A stretch of 64,000 nucleotides of DNA from Streptomyces eurythermus (lineage in GTDB: Bacteria; Actinomycetota; Actinomycetes; Streptomycetales; Streptomycetaceae): the NCBI RefSeq assembly GCF_014649115.1, contig NZ_BMSK01000009.1:186001-250000 (forward strand). The letters are read 5' to 3'. A program made the position numbers and the translations under genes. Positions 39,713 to 48,189 of this stretch are shown one piece after another. The notes below the pieces were generated by a model. The model made no database searches. It saw only the letters and a program-made list of their open reading frames with translations, and was not told where the DNA came from. Within the stretch, counting starts at the first letter, position 1. Every line of letters starts with the position of its first letter.

Positions 39713-40675
39713 GTGGGCGACTTCATCACGCTGGAGAACGTCGAGAAGGTCTTCCAGGTGCGCCGCAGGACCGGGCTGTGGCGGCGGGAGAGGCGCGAGG
39801 TGCGGGCGGTGGACTCGCTGTCGTTCACCGTGGCCCGCGGGGAGATGGTCGGGTACATCGGGCCGAACGGCGCCGGGAAGTCGACCACCGTCAAGATGCT
39901 GACCGGGATCCTGACGCCGAGCGCCGGGCGGCTGCGGGTGGCGGGGATCGACCCGGCGCGGGAGCGGACGCGTCTGGCGCACCGGATCGGGGTGGTGTTC
40001 GGGCAGCGGACCACGCTGTGGTGGGACCTGCCGCTGATCGACTCCTACCGGCTGGCGCACCGCATGTACCGCATCCCGGACGCCCGTTACCGGCAGAACC
40101 TGGACCGGCTGGTGGAACTGCTGGATCTGGGTGCCCTGTTGGACGTGCCGGTGCGGCAGCTGTCGCTGGGGCAGCGGATGCGCGGGGACATCGCGGCGGC
40201 CCTGCTGCACGACCCGGACGTGCTGTACCTGGACGAGCCGACGATCGGCCTGGACGTCGTGTCGAAGGCCAGGGTGCGGGAGTTCCTGCGGGAGGTGAAC
40301 GCCGAGCGGGGCACGACCGTGCTGCTGACCACGCACGACCTCCAGGACATCGAGCAGCTGTGCTCCCGGGTGATGGTGATCGACCACGGCCGGCTGGTGT
40401 ACGACGGCCCGCTCGCGGGGCTGCACGAGGCCGGGGAGAGCGAGCGGACGCTGGTGGTGGACCTGGAGCGGGAGCTGCCGCCGGTCGAGGTGCCGTCGGC
40501 CCGGGTGGTGCGGGTGGAGGGGCCGCGGCAGTGGCTGGCGTTCCCGGCGGGGCAGTCGGCGGCACCGCTCGTCGCGCACCTGGCGGCCCGCTATCCGCTG
40601 GTGGACCTGTCGGTGCGGGAGCCGGACATCGAGGCGGTCATCGCCAGGATGTACGCGGAGCGGACGGCGCCGTAG
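39713..40675 (+). CDS. ABC-2 exporter ATP-binding subunit
   Basis: A 320-residue ATPase. Walker A is GPNGAGKST with Lys56, the Q-loop is VVFGQRTTLWWDL, the ABC signature is LSLGQRMRG, Walker B is DVLYLDEPTIGLD and the H-loop is TTHDLQD. An N-terminal insertion (RRRTGLWRRERREVRAV) and a C-terminal regulatory domain (about 230-320) mark the NatA-like subgroup. GGGAG precedes the GTG start. It completes the exporter with the two preceding permeases. Confidence 0.92.
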   Translation: MGDFITLENVEKVFQVRRRTGLWRRERREVRAVDSLSFTVARGEMVGYIGPNGAGKSTTVKMLTGILTPSAGRLRVAGIDPARERTRLAHRIGVVFGQRTTLWWDLPLIDSYRLAHRMYRIPDARYRQNLDRLVELLDLGALLDVPVRQLSLGQRMRGDIAAALLHDPDVLYLDEPTIGLDVVSKARVREFLREVNAERGTTVLLTTHDLQDIEQLCSRVMVIDHGRLVYDGPLAGLHEAGESERTLVVDLERELPPVEVPSARVVRVEGPRQWLAFPAGQSAAPLVAHLAARYPLVDLSVREPDIEAVIARMYAERTAP

Positions 40676-40708
40676 CCCGCCGGTCCGCCAGGACGTGCCC
40701 ACCTTCGC

Positions 40709-41122
40709 CTAGGACGTGCACACCTTGGTCAGTTCGCCGGCCGCGTCCGTCACCGGGCTCACGTCCGGTGTTTCGTCGCCGTTCCTGATCGCCGTACGGA
40801 CGTTGTCCACGGCCTTGCCGAGATCGTCCACGGCCTTGTCGACGTCGGCGTCGTCGGTCTTGTCGCCGATCCGGCGGAGGTTCTTCTCGATGGAGTCGAG
40901 CGAGGCGTCGGCCCGGGAGGGGTCGTTCGCGGCGTTCTCCACGGCCTGCTGGAGGTCGGTGACGCTGTCGGCGATGGCGTCGGCGGTCTGTACGCAGTCC
41001 AGTGCCTTGTCCACGGCGTCACAGCCGGTGGTCAGGCCGGCGGTGAGCGCGACGGCGGCCACCGTGGCGGCGACGACGGCGACCCGGGCCCGGCGTGGGC
41101 GTGGGCGTCGGCTGGCGGGCAT
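40709..41122 (-). CDS. Small exported lipoprotein-like helical protein
   Basis: A 137-residue protein. RRARVAVVAATVAAVALTAGLTTGC looks like a lipoprotein signal with the Cys after LTTG. The mature part is Asp/Ala-rich and helical with regular pairs (DSIEKNLRRIGDK, VDKAVDDLGKAVDNVRTAIR), consistent with a coiled coil. Three other Cys (ALDCVQ, KVCTS and the lipobox) may be modified or paired. No family recognised. GGGAGGGG precedes the ATG at 8 bp. Confidence 0.75.
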   Translation of the reverse strand: MPASRRPRPRRARVAVVAATVAAVALTAGLTTGCDAVDKALDCVQTADAIADSVTDLQQAVENAANDPSRADASLDSIEKNLRRIGDKTDDADVDKAVDDLGKAVDNVRTAIRNGDETPDVSPVTDAAGELTKVCTS

Positions 41123-41259
41123 GGCGGGTTCCCCTCCCCTGGGACGGCCGGCCGGGCGCGCGACGGTGAGGCCGCGCGCCCGTACCCACAGGGACGCCAC
41201 CGGGCCCCGGCGGGTTGCCGGCGGAAGCCGGTGAGTGGCCGACGGGCCCCTGGGGCTCG

Positions 41260-41994
41260 TCAGGCGCGCGTCGCCTCCAGGGCCGCCCGCTGGATCGCGG
41301 CCAGTTCGGCGCAGCCGCCGACGGCGAGGTCGAGCAGGGCGTTCAGCTCGTCGCGGGCGAAGGGCTCGGCCTCGGCGGTGCCCTGGACCTCGACGAAGCG
41401 GCCGTCGCCGGTGCAGACGACGTTCATGTCCGTGTCGGCGCGCACGTCCTCCTCGTAGCAGAGGTCGAGCAGCGGGACGCCGCCGACGATGCCGACGGAG
41501 ACGGCGCTGACGGTGCCGGTGAGCGGCTGCCGGCCGGCCTTGACCAGCTTCTTGCCCTGGGCCCAGGCGACGGCGTCGGCCAGGGCGACGTACGCGCCGG
41601 TGATGGCCGCCGTGCGGGTGCCGCCGTCGGCCTGGAGGACGTCGCAGTCGAGGACGACGGTGTTCTCGCCGAGCGCCTTGTAGTCGATGACGGCGCGCAG
41701 GGAGCGGCCGATGAGCCGGGAGATCTCATGGGTGCGGCCGCCGATCCTGCCCTTGACGGACTCGCGGTCGCCGCGGGTGTTGGTGGCGCGGGGCAGCATG
41801 GCGTACTCCGCGGTGACCCAGCCCTCGCCGCTGCCCTTGCGCCAGCGCGGGACCCCTTCGGTGACGGAGGCGGTGCAGAAGACCTTGGTGTCGCCGAAGG
41901 AGATGAGGACGGAGCCCTCGGCGTGCTTGCTCCAGCCGCGTTCGATGGTGACCGGGCGGAGCTGTTCGGGCGTACGGCCGTCGATGCGAGACAT
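41260..41994 (-). CDS. rph: Ribonuclease PH
   Basis: A 244-residue phosphorolytic 3'-5' exoribonuclease that trims tRNA 3' ends. The RNase PH fold is complete: RIDGRTPEQLRPVTIERGW, GSVLISFGDTKVFCTASV, GWVTAEYAMLPRATNTRGDR (active-site Arg cluster), IGRSLRAVIDYKALGENTVV and LDCDVLQADGGTRTAAITGA. Normal length. nagF follows upstream on the same strand but is separated by a terminator. Confidence 0.97.
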   Translation of the reverse strand: MSRIDGRTPEQLRPVTIERGWSKHAEGSVLISFGDTKVFCTASVTEGVPRWRKGSGEGWVTAEYAMLPRATNTRGDRESVKGRIGGRTHEISRLIGRSLRAVIDYKALGENTVVLDCDVLQADGGTRTAAITGAYVALADAVAWAQGKKLVKAGRQPLTGTVSAVSVGIVGGVPLLDLCYEEDVRADTDMNVVCTGDGRFVEVQGTAEAEPFARDELNALLDLAVGGCAELAAIQRAALEATRA

Positions 41995-42023
41995 GCCGCC
42001 GAGCCTAGCCGCAGCAAACGAAA

Positions 42024-42050
42024 GGGCTTCTCCCGCGTCGGGAGAAGCCC
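42024..42050 (-). terminator. Terminator of nagF
   Basis: GGGCTTCTCCCG, loop CGT, CGGGAGAAGCCC: a 12-bp perfect stem. On the minus strand it is followed by TTTCGTTTG, so it ends nagF transcription before rph. Confidence 0.85.
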
Positions 42051-42072
42051 CTTCAGGGTGAACCGGTGGGGT

Positions 42073-42306
42073 TCACATCATGTCTTCGATCTCCGCGGCG
42101 ATCGGGTCGGCGTCGGTGCCGATGACGACCTGGATGGCGGTGCCCATCTTCACCACGCCGTGGGCGCCGGCGGCCTTCAGGGCGGCCTCGTCGACCAGGC
42201 TCGCGTCGGACACCTCGGTGCGCAGCCGGGTGATGCAGCCCTCGATCTCTTCGATGTTGTCGATGCCACCGAGCCCGGCGACGATCTTCTCAGCCTTGCT
42301 GGCCAT
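42073..42306 (-). CDS. nagF: PTS EIIB component, N-acetylglucosamine (NagF)
   Basis: A 77-residue EIIB domain of the glucose/GlcNAc PTS family. The phosphorylated Cys is in EIEGCITRLRTEVSDASLVD; KAAGAHGVVKMGTAIQVVIG closes the fold. In Streptomyces the GlcNAc system is split: NagF carries the phosphoryl group to separate EIIC proteins, here encoded divergently by nagE1 and by the next gene nagE2. The start MASKAEKIVAG is well placed. A DasR-like site in the spacer covers this gene too. Confidence 0.92.
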   Translation of the reverse strand: MASKAEKIVAGLGGIDNIEEIEGCITRLRTEVSDASLVDEAALKAAGAHGVVKMGTAIQVVIGTDADPIAAEIEDMM

Positions 42307-42424
42307 ATTCCTTCTCCCTGCTCCGAACCGCTTGGTCGCAGTAACCCACAGTTGGCCCATCTTCGCGAGCGGTCGTGCCGTCCGTGCCCAATGATGGCGA
42401 TCACAACAGCGGAACCGTCCGCCG

Positions 42425-42440
42425 ACTGGTCTACACCACC
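42425..42440. promoter_or_regulatory. DasR-type operator (dre) between nagF and nagE1
   Basis: ACTGGTCTACACCACC matches the dre consensus ACTGGTCTAGACCACT at 14 of 16 positions. It lies 21 bp before the nagE1 start. DasR, a GntR-family repressor, responds to GlcN-6-phosphate. Confidence 0.85.
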
Positions 42441-42461
42441 GTGGGGAAGGTCGCCAAACCC

Positions 42462-43748
42462 ATGAGCGCCGAGAGCACGGCCGGCCCGCTCCGGGCCCGC
42501 TGGAACGGCCTGTTCCAGGGGTTGCAGAAGATGGGCCGCAGCCTCCAGCTGCCCATCGCCGTGCTGCCGGCGGCGGGCATCCTGAACCGGCTGGGCCAGC
42601 CGGACCTGTTCGGCGCGGACGGCCTGGGCTGGACGGACGTCTCCAAGGTGATGAGCGGGGCGGGCGGCGCCCTGCTGGACGGGCAGCTCGGGCTGCCGCT
42701 GCTGTTCTGCGTGGGTGTCGCGATCGGCATGGCGAAGAAGGCGGACGGCTCGACCGCGCTCGCGGCGGTGACCGGTTTCCTCGTCTACTACGGCGTGCTC
42801 CGGCAGTTCCCCGAGGCGTGCCCGGCGGGCGCGAAGGTGGTGACGACCGGCTGCCAGGCGGCGAACGGCACGGTGACCGCGTTCACCTACCAGAACCCGG
42901 GTGTCTTCGGCGGCATCGTCATGGGCCTGCTGGCGGCCTTCTTCTGGGCCCGCTACCACCGCACCCGCCTGGTGGACTGGCTGGGCTTCTTCAACGGCCG
43001 CCGGCTGGTGCCGATCATCATGGCGTTCACGGCGATCGTGGTCGCGGTGGTGTGCCTGCTGGTCTGGCCGGCCGTCGGGGGCGCCCTGGAGGGCTTCAGC
43101 GGGTGGCTGCGGGACGCGGGCGCCTGGGGCGCGGGCGTCTTCGGGGTGGCCAACCGGGCGCTGCTGGTGGTGGGGCTGCACCAGTTCCTCAACGTGCCGA
43201 TCTGGTTCCAGTTCGGCAGCTACACCAAGCCCGACGGCACGGTGGTGCACGGCGACATCAACATGTTCCTCCAGGGCGACCCGAACGCCGGCCAGTTCAC
43301 CTCGGGCTTCTTCCCGGTCATGATGTTCGCGCTGCCGGCCGCCGCGCTGGCCATCACGCACTGCGCGCGGCCGGAGCGGCGCAAGGAGACCGGCGGGCTG
43401 ATGCTGTCGGTGGCGCTGACCTCGTTCGTGACCGGCATCACCGAACCGCTGGAGTACTCGTTCCTGTTCGTCGCGCCGGCCCTGTACGCCGTGCACGCCG
43501 TGCTCACCGGGGTGTCGATGGCGGTGACCTGGGCGCTCGGGGTGCACGACGGGTTCAGCTTCTCGGCGGGGCTGATCGACTACGTGATCAACTGGAACCT
43601 GGCGACACGACCCTGGGCGATCATCCCGATCGGCCTGTGCCTGGCGGCCGTGTACTACGTCGTCTTCCGCGTCGCGATCACCCGGTTCGGCCTGCGGACA
43701 CCGGGGCGGGAGCCGGCGGAGGAGGTGGAGGACGTCACCAAGGTCTGA
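42462..43748 (+). CDS. nagE1: PTS EIIC component, N-acetylglucosamine family (NagE1)
   Basis: A 428-residue EIIC permease. QKMGRSLQLPIAVLPAAGIL opens the first helix; CVGVAIGMAKKADGSTALAA, NGRRLVPIIMAF and VGLHQFLNVPIWFQFG follow, and the later TSFVTGITEPLEYSFLFVAP has the conserved GITEP substrate loop. It lacks fused EIIA/EIIB domains, hence its need for NagF. The ATG at 42462 sits just downstream of a dre site. It is strongly similar along its length to NagE2, the next gene, so they arose by duplication. From S. coelicolor, NagE2 is the main transporter and NagE1 a minor one. Confidence 0.93.
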   Translation: MSAESTAGPLRARWNGLFQGLQKMGRSLQLPIAVLPAAGILNRLGQPDLFGADGLGWTDVSKVMSGAGGALLDGQLGLPLLFCVGVAIGMAKKADGSTALAAVTGFLVYYGVLRQFPEACPAGAKVVTTGCQAANGTVTAFTYQNPGVFGGIVMGLLAAFFWARYHRTRLVDWLGFFNGRRLVPIIMAFTAIVVAVVCLLVWPAVGGALEGFSGWLRDAGAWGAGVFGVANRALLVVGLHQFLNVPIWFQFGSYTKPDGTVVHGDINMFLQGDPNAGQFTSGFFPVMMFALPAAALAITHCARPERRKETGGLMLSVALTSFVTGITEPLEYSFLFVAPALYAVHAVLTGVSMAVTWALGVHDGFSFSAGLIDYVINWNLATRPWAIIPIGLCLAAVYYVVFRVAITRFGLRTPGREPAEEVEDVTKV

Positions 43749-43838
43749 GGCCGTGTCAGCGCGGGTGCGGGGGGGCACAGCGTGTAGCGCCCCGGTCGCG
43801 GAATCACGGGTTCCTTACGCCGCCTTCATCGTGCTACA

Positions 43839-43870
43839 ACAGGTCTACACCACAGGTGGTGTAGACCAGA
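43839..43870. promoter_or_regulatory. Two abutting DasR-type sites forming a 26-bp palindrome
   Basis: GGTCTACACCAC (43842-43853), AG, GTGGTGTAGACC (43856-43867) is a perfect palindrome. Read as dre sites, ACAGGTCTACACCACA (43839-43854) and GGTGGTGTAGACCAGA (43855-43870) each match the dre consensus at 12-13 of 16 positions. It lies 56 bp before nagE2. Confidence 0.85.
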
Positions 43871-43926
43871 GACGCTGCCGTCCCCTTCCATGGTTCCCGG
43901 GCGGCGCCCTGCCCGATGGAGGAAGT

Positions 43927-45189
43927 ATGACCACCGCCACCGAGTCGGCGGCCCCGGCCAAGAAGCCGGCGAAGAAGAAGGGGGCGGGCCTGCTCCAGGG
44001 CCTGCAGAAGGTCGGCCGCAGCCTACAGCTCCCGATCGCGGTCCTGCCGGCGGCGGGCATCATGGTCCGGCTCGGCCAGGACGACATCTTCGGCAAGGAC
44101 GGCCTGGGCTGGGACAAGGTCGCGACCGTCTTCAGCGCCGCGGGCGGTGCCATCACCGGCAGCCTCCCCATCCTGTTCTGCATCGGTGTGGCCATCGGCT
44201 TCGCCAAGAAGGCGGACGGCTCCACCGCGCTCGCCGCGCTGGTCGGCTTCCTCGTCTACGACAAGGTGCTGCAGGCCTTCCCGGTGACCGAGGAGCACAT
44301 CGAGAACGGCAAGATCGTCGCGGCGACGTACAACAACCCCGGGGTGCTCGGCGGCATCATCATGGGTCTGCTCGCGGCCGTGACGTGGCAGCGGTTCCAC
44401 CGCACCAAGCTGGTGGACTGGCTCGGCTTCTTCAACGGCCGCCGGCTGGTGCCGATCCTGATGGCCTTCGTCGGCGCGCTGGTCGGCGTCCTCTTCAGCC
44501 TCGTCTGGGAGCCCATCGGCGACGGCATCACCAGCTTCGGCGAGTGGATGACCGGCCTCGGCGCCGGTGGCGCGGCCCTGTTCGGCCTGGTCAACCGCGG
44601 TCTGATCCCCGTCGGCATGCACCAGTTCGTCAACACCGTGGCGTGGTTCCAGCTCGGCGACTTCAAGAACGCCACCGGTGAGGTCGTGCACGGCGACATC
44701 ACCCGGTTCCTCGCGGGCGACCCGTCCGCCGGCCTCTTCCAGACCGGCTTCTTCCCGATCATGATGTTCGGTCTGCCGGCCGCCGCGATCGCCATCGCGC
44801 ACTGCGCCCGCCCCGAGCGCCGCAAGGCCGTGATGGGCATGATGGTCTCCCTCGCGCTGACCTCCTTCGTGACCGGTGTGACCGAGCCCATCGAGTTCAC
44901 CTTCATGTTCATCGCCCCGGTCCTCTACGTCATCCACGCGGTGCTGACGGCCGTGTCCATGGCGGTCACCTGGGGGCTGGGCGTCCACGCGGGCTTCAAC
45001 TTCTCGGCCGGCGCGATCGACTACCTGCTGAACTGGAACCTGGCGACCAAGCCCTGGCTGATCATCCCGGTCGGCCTGGTGTTCGCGGCGATCTACTACG
45101 CGGTCTTCCGGTTCGCGATCCTCAAGTTCGACCTGAAGACCCCGGGCCGCGAGCCCGAGGAGGAGGTCGAGGACCTCACCAAGGCGTGA
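43927..45189 (+). CDS. nagE2: PTS EIIC component, N-acetylglucosamine (NagE2)
   Basis: A 420-residue EIIC permease with the same motifs as NagE1: QKVGRSLQLPIAVLPAAGIM, CIGVAIGFAKKADGSTALAA, NGRRLVPILMAFVGALVG, MHQFVNTVAWFQLG and TSFVTGVTEPIEFTFMFIAP. The Lys/Ala-rich N-terminal tail (AKKPAKKKG) is cytoplasmic. GGAGG precedes the ATG by 5 bp. It has its own promoter region with double dre sites and its own terminator, so it is separately regulated. It forms the uptake system with NagF and the general PTS proteins encoded elsewhere. Confidence 0.95.
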   Translation: MTTATESAAPAKKPAKKKGAGLLQGLQKVGRSLQLPIAVLPAAGIMVRLGQDDIFGKDGLGWDKVATVFSAAGGAITGSLPILFCIGVAIGFAKKADGSTALAALVGFLVYDKVLQAFPVTEEHIENGKIVAATYNNPGVLGGIIMGLLAAVTWQRFHRTKLVDWLGFFNGRRLVPILMAFVGALVGVLFSLVWEPIGDGITSFGEWMTGLGAGGAALFGLVNRGLIPVGMHQFVNTVAWFQLGDFKNATGEVVHGDITRFLAGDPSAGLFQTGFFPIMMFGLPAAAIAIAHCARPERRKAVMGMMVSLALTSFVTGVTEPIEFTFMFIAPVLYVIHAVLTAVSMAVTWGLGVHAGFNFSAGAIDYLLNWNLATKPWLIIPVGLVFAAIYYAVFRFAILKFDLKTPGREPEEEVEDLTKA

Positions 45190-45202
45190 GCGAGACGTGA
45201 GG

Positions 45203-45233
45203 AAGGCCCCGGAGCCCATGGCTCCGGGGCCTT
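45203..45233 (+). terminator. Terminator of nagE2
   Basis: AAGGCCCCGGAGCC, loop CAT, GGCTCCGGGGCCTT then TT: a perfect 14-bp stem starting 14 bp after the stop, followed by a T-run. Confidence 0.9.
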
Positions 45234-45248
45234 TTCGCGTGCCCGGCG

Positions 45249-46001
45249 TCAGATCTCGTACGTGTGGCGCGGCACGGCCAGCTCCACCGGCCCGGGGAAC
45301 ACCTCGCGCGCGTGCCGCAGGTTGACCTGGGGGTCCGTCCACGGCGGGATGTGGGTGAGGACCAGTCGGCGGGCGCCCGCGCGGGCCGCCGTCTCGCCCG
45401 CCTCGCGGCCGTTGAGGTGCAGGTCGGGGATGCTTTCCTTGCCGTGCGTGAACGCGGCCTCGCACAGGAACAGATCGGTGTCCCGGGCCAGCTCGTCCAG
45501 CGCCTCGGTGACCCCCGTGTCGCCGGAGTACGTCAGCGACTTCCCGCCGTGCTCGACGCGGATGCCGTACGCCTCCACGGGGTGGCGGACCCGCTCGGTG
45601 TGCACGGTGAAGGGGCCGATCTCGAAGGTGGAGGGCTTCACCGTGTGGAAGTCGAAGACCTCGCTCATGGAGGAGGCGGAGGGGGTGTCCGCGTAGGCCG
45701 TGGTCAGGCGGTGTTCGGTGCCCTCGGGGCCGTAGACCGGCAGGGGGGCGCACCGGCCGCCCTCGTGGCGGTAGTAGCGGGCCACGAAGTACGCGCACAT
45801 GTCGATGCAGTGATCGGCGTGCAGATGGCTGAGGAAGATCGCGTCGAGGTCGTAGAGACCGCAGTGGCGCTGCAGCTCGCCCAGGGCGCCGTTGCCCATG
45901 TCGAGAAGCAGCCGGAAGCCGTCGGCCTCGACGAGGTAGCTCGAACAGGCCGATTCCGCGGACGGGAACGACCCCGAGCAGCCGACGACGGTGAGCTTCA
46001 T
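45249..46001 (-). CDS. MBL-fold metallohydrolase
   Basis: A 250-residue metallo-beta-lactamase-fold hydrolase. The metal site is SHLHADH (His59, His61, Asp63, His64), with SGDTGV (metal Asp) and THIPP near the end. The overall pattern (KLTVVGCSGSFPSAES, YLVEADGFRLLLDMG) resembles RNase Z/phosphodiesterase-like MBL proteins. The substrate is unknown. The ATG at 46001 follows GGAGG. The frame continues upstream as low-information sequence and was not used. It converges on nagE2 with the terminator between. Confidence 0.88.
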   Translation of the reverse strand: MKLTVVGCSGSFPSAESACSSYLVEADGFRLLLDMGNGALGELQRHCGLYDLDAIFLSHLHADHCIDMCAYFVARYYRHEGGRCAPLPVYGPEGTEHRLTTAYADTPSASSMSEVFDFHTVKPSTFEIGPFTVHTERVRHPVEAYGIRVEHGGKSLTYSGDTGVTEALDELARDTDLFLCEAAFTHGKESIPDLHLNGREAGETAARAGARRLVLTHIPPWTDPQVNLRHAREVFPGPVELAVPRHTYEI

Positions 46002-46239
46002 GAAGCAGAAACCTCCGTTGGCGGAAAAAGCTGTGGGCGAGATGGCGGAGCCACTCGGATGAGGGCTGTCGGGGGTCGTGCGGTCCGTCGAGCGTAAGGC
46101 GCGAGGGCGCGGGTCGCTCCTCCGCCAGGGGCCGTTGTGGGCGAACTCACCTGTGCTGTCACCGGTTCGGCTGGACCAGGGGCGCACCGGGTTCCCGGGA
46201 GGGCGCGCGATGTGCGGCGCGCGCCGGTAACGTCGTCGT

Positions 46240-46698
46240 ATGGACACGTCCTGGTGGCTGGCGCTCGCGGCGGTGGTGCTGCTCGCACTGGTGGCCACGC
46301 TCGTCGACGGCTGGGGCCGGGGCCGCCGGCCCGCCGGGCGGCGCCTCAGGCCCCCGGGCCGGGCGGGCGCGCGGTCCGGGCACGCGCCGCGGCCGTCGCC
46401 CGGGGACATCTGGTGGGCGCACGTCCCCTTCGAGGACCGGCCGGGGCACAAGGACCGGCCCTGCCTGGTGCTGGCCGTGCGCGGCGACCGGGCCACGGTC
46501 GCGAAGATCACCAGCAGGTACCACGACGAGCGCAGCGGGGTGATCCCGCTGCCGCCCGGCGCGGTCGGCGACGCCCAGGGCCGCCCCAGCTTCCTGGAGA
46601 CCGACGAGCTGCGCGAGGTCCCGGTGGACGGCTTCCGCCGCCGGGTGGGCGTGGTCGACCCGGTCCTGTGGGACCAGGTACGGCACCTGGCCGGTTAG
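46240..46698 (+). CDS. PemK/MazF-like protein with an N-terminal membrane helix
   Basis: A 152-residue protein. Residues 3-24 (WWLALAAVVLLALVATLV) form a membrane anchor, 25-55 a basic Pro-rich linker, and 56-150 a MazF/PemK fold: PGDIWWAHVPFEDRPGHKDR (start of MazF), PCLVLAVRGDRATVAKITSR, FLETDELREVPVDGFRRRVG. MazF toxins cut mRNA, but this one is membrane-tethered and no antitoxin gene lies beside it. It may be a non-toxic derivative or act on an envelope-linked RNA or ligand. The ATG at 46240 has no strong ribosome site. Confidence 0.82.
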   Translation: MDTSWWLALAAVVLLALVATLVDGWGRGRRPAGRRLRPPGRAGARSGHAPRPSPGDIWWAHVPFEDRPGHKDRPCLVLAVRGDRATVAKITSRYHDERSGVIPLPPGAVGDAQGRPSFLETDELREVPVDGFRRRVGVVDPVLWDQVRHLAG

Positions 46699-47156
46699 CC
46701 GACCCGGACGGTGACCGTCCACTCCTCGACGCCCTTGCAGGACACCTGGTCCGGTGCGGTGGGCTCGGGGCACAGGGGGCGGGACGAGCTGAGTTTCACC
46801 GTGCCGGCGGCCACCGCGCGGTAGGCGGCCGTGGCGTCGCCCGGCTGGAGGACGAGGCCCGCGTTGATCGCCTCCAGTCCGCTGCCGCTCACGGTGACCG
46901 GCTTCCAGGGGCGGGCCCTGGTGCCGTCCAGGGTGAGCCGGAGCTCGCCGCCCTCGGCCACGCAGACGGTGCGGTCCTGGTCGGCGACCGTCAGGTTCGC
47001 GTGACCGGTGCAGTCGCCGGCGTTCCGGCCGGCCGACGGCGCTCCGGTGCCGGACGGCGCCGGCGCCCGGCCGCCGCTCCCGGTGTCCTGCTGGGAGCCG
47101 CAGCCGGCCAGGAGCAGCGCGACCGCCGTGAGGACGAGGGGCGTGGTACGGCGCAT
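46695..47156 (-). CDS. Lipoprotein, unknown function
   Basis: A 153-residue lipoprotein. The signal MRRTTPLVLTAVALLLAGC ends with the lipobox LLAGC at Cys19. The mature part has a Ser/Gly/Pro-rich spacer, then a beta-rich domain with GDCTGHANLTVADQ, VTVSGSGLEAINAGLVLQPG and four further Cys, likely two disulfides. It converges on the MazF-like gene with a 4-bp overlap. No family recognised. Confidence 0.85.
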   Translation of the reverse strand: MRRTTPLVLTAVALLLAGCGSQQDTGSGGRAPAPSGTGAPSAGRNAGDCTGHANLTVADQDRTVCVAEGGELRLTLDGTRARPWKPVTVSGSGLEAINAGLVLQPGDATAAYRAVAAGTVKLSSSRPLCPEPTAPDQVSCKGVEEWTVTVRVG

Positions 47157-47221
47157 GGGATCCGCCTTTCCGCAGGAGTACTGGTGCGGATGTGACGTAC
47201 CACCGGCGCGTCCGGATCCCG

Positions 47222-48172
47222 CTACGCCCAGAGCTGTCCCTGGAGGGTGGCGATCGCTTCCTCGGTGGTGGCCGCCGTGTAGACGCCCGTGGACAGGTAC
47301 TTCCAGCCGCCGTCGGCCACGACGAAGACGATGTCGGCGCTTTCGCCCGCCTTGACGGCCTTGTTCCCGACGCCGATCGCCGCGTGCAGGGCGGCGCCGG
47401 TGGAGACGCCCGCGAAGATGCCCTCCTGCTGGAGGAGTTCGCGGGTGCGGGTGACCGCGTCGGCCGAGCCGACCGAGAAGCGGGTGGTGAGGACGGAGGC
47501 GTCGTACAGCTCGGGGACGAAGCCCTCGTCGAGGTTGCGCAGGCCGTAGACCAGGTCGTCGTAGCGCGGTTCGGCGGCGACGATCTTCACGTCCGGCTTG
47601 TGCTCGCGCAAGTAGCGGCCGACGCCCATCAGGGTGCCGGTGGTGCCGAGGCCCGCCACGAAGTGGGTGACCGAGGGCAGGTCGGCGAGGATCTCCGGGC
47701 CGGTGGTCGCGTAGTGGGCGCCCGCGTTGTCCGGGTTGCCGTACTGGTAGAGCATCACCCAGTCGGGGTGCTCGGCGGCCAGCTCCTTGGCCACGCGCAC
47801 CGCGGTGTTGGAGCCGCCGGCGGCCGGCGAGGAGATGATCTCGGCGCCCCACATGCCGAGCAGGTCCCGGCGTTCCTGCGAGGTGTTCTCCGGCATCACG
47901 CACACCATCCGGTAGCCCTTGAGCTTGGCGGCCATGGCGAGGGAGATGCCGGTGTTGCCGGAGGTGGGTTCGAGGATCGTGCAGCCGGGGGTGAGCCGGC
48001 CGTCCTTCTCCGCCTGCTCGATCATGTGCAGCGCGGGGCGGTCCTTGACCGAGCCGGTGGGGTTGCGGTCCTCCAGCTTGGCCCAGATCCGCACGTCGGG
48101 GGACGGCGACAGCCGCGGCAGGCGCACCAGGGGGGTGTTGCCCACCGCGGCCAGCGGGGAGTCGTAGCGCAT
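47222..48172 (-). CDS. cysM: Cysteine synthase B-type (CysM, CysO-dependent)
   Basis: A 316-residue PLP enzyme. Lys43 in DRNPTGSVKDRPALHM binds PLP; EPTSGNTGISLAMAAKLKGY holds the substrate carboxylate, and GLGTTGTLMGVGRYLRE the PLP phosphate. Actinobacterial CysM uses O-phosphoserine and the thiocarboxylated carrier CysO, whose gene follows immediately upstream (48190) with the Mec protease gene two genes on. The tail ATLQGQLWA is short and ordinary. Confidence 0.93.
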   Translation of the reverse strand: MRYDSPLAAVGNTPLVRLPRLSPSPDVRIWAKLEDRNPTGSVKDRPALHMIEQAEKDGRLTPGCTILEPTSGNTGISLAMAAKLKGYRMVCVMPENTSQERRDLLGMWGAEIISSPAAGGSNTAVRVAKELAAEHPDWVMLYQYGNPDNAGAHYATTGPEILADLPSVTHFVAGLGTTGTLMGVGRYLREHKPDVKIVAAEPRYDDLVYGLRNLDEGFVPELYDASVLTTRFSVGSADAVTRTRELLQQEGIFAGVSTGAALHAAIGVGNKAVKAGESADIVFVVADGGWKYLSTGVYTAATTEEAIATLQGQLWA

Positions 48173-48189
48173 CGCTGCTCGGGAGCCGA

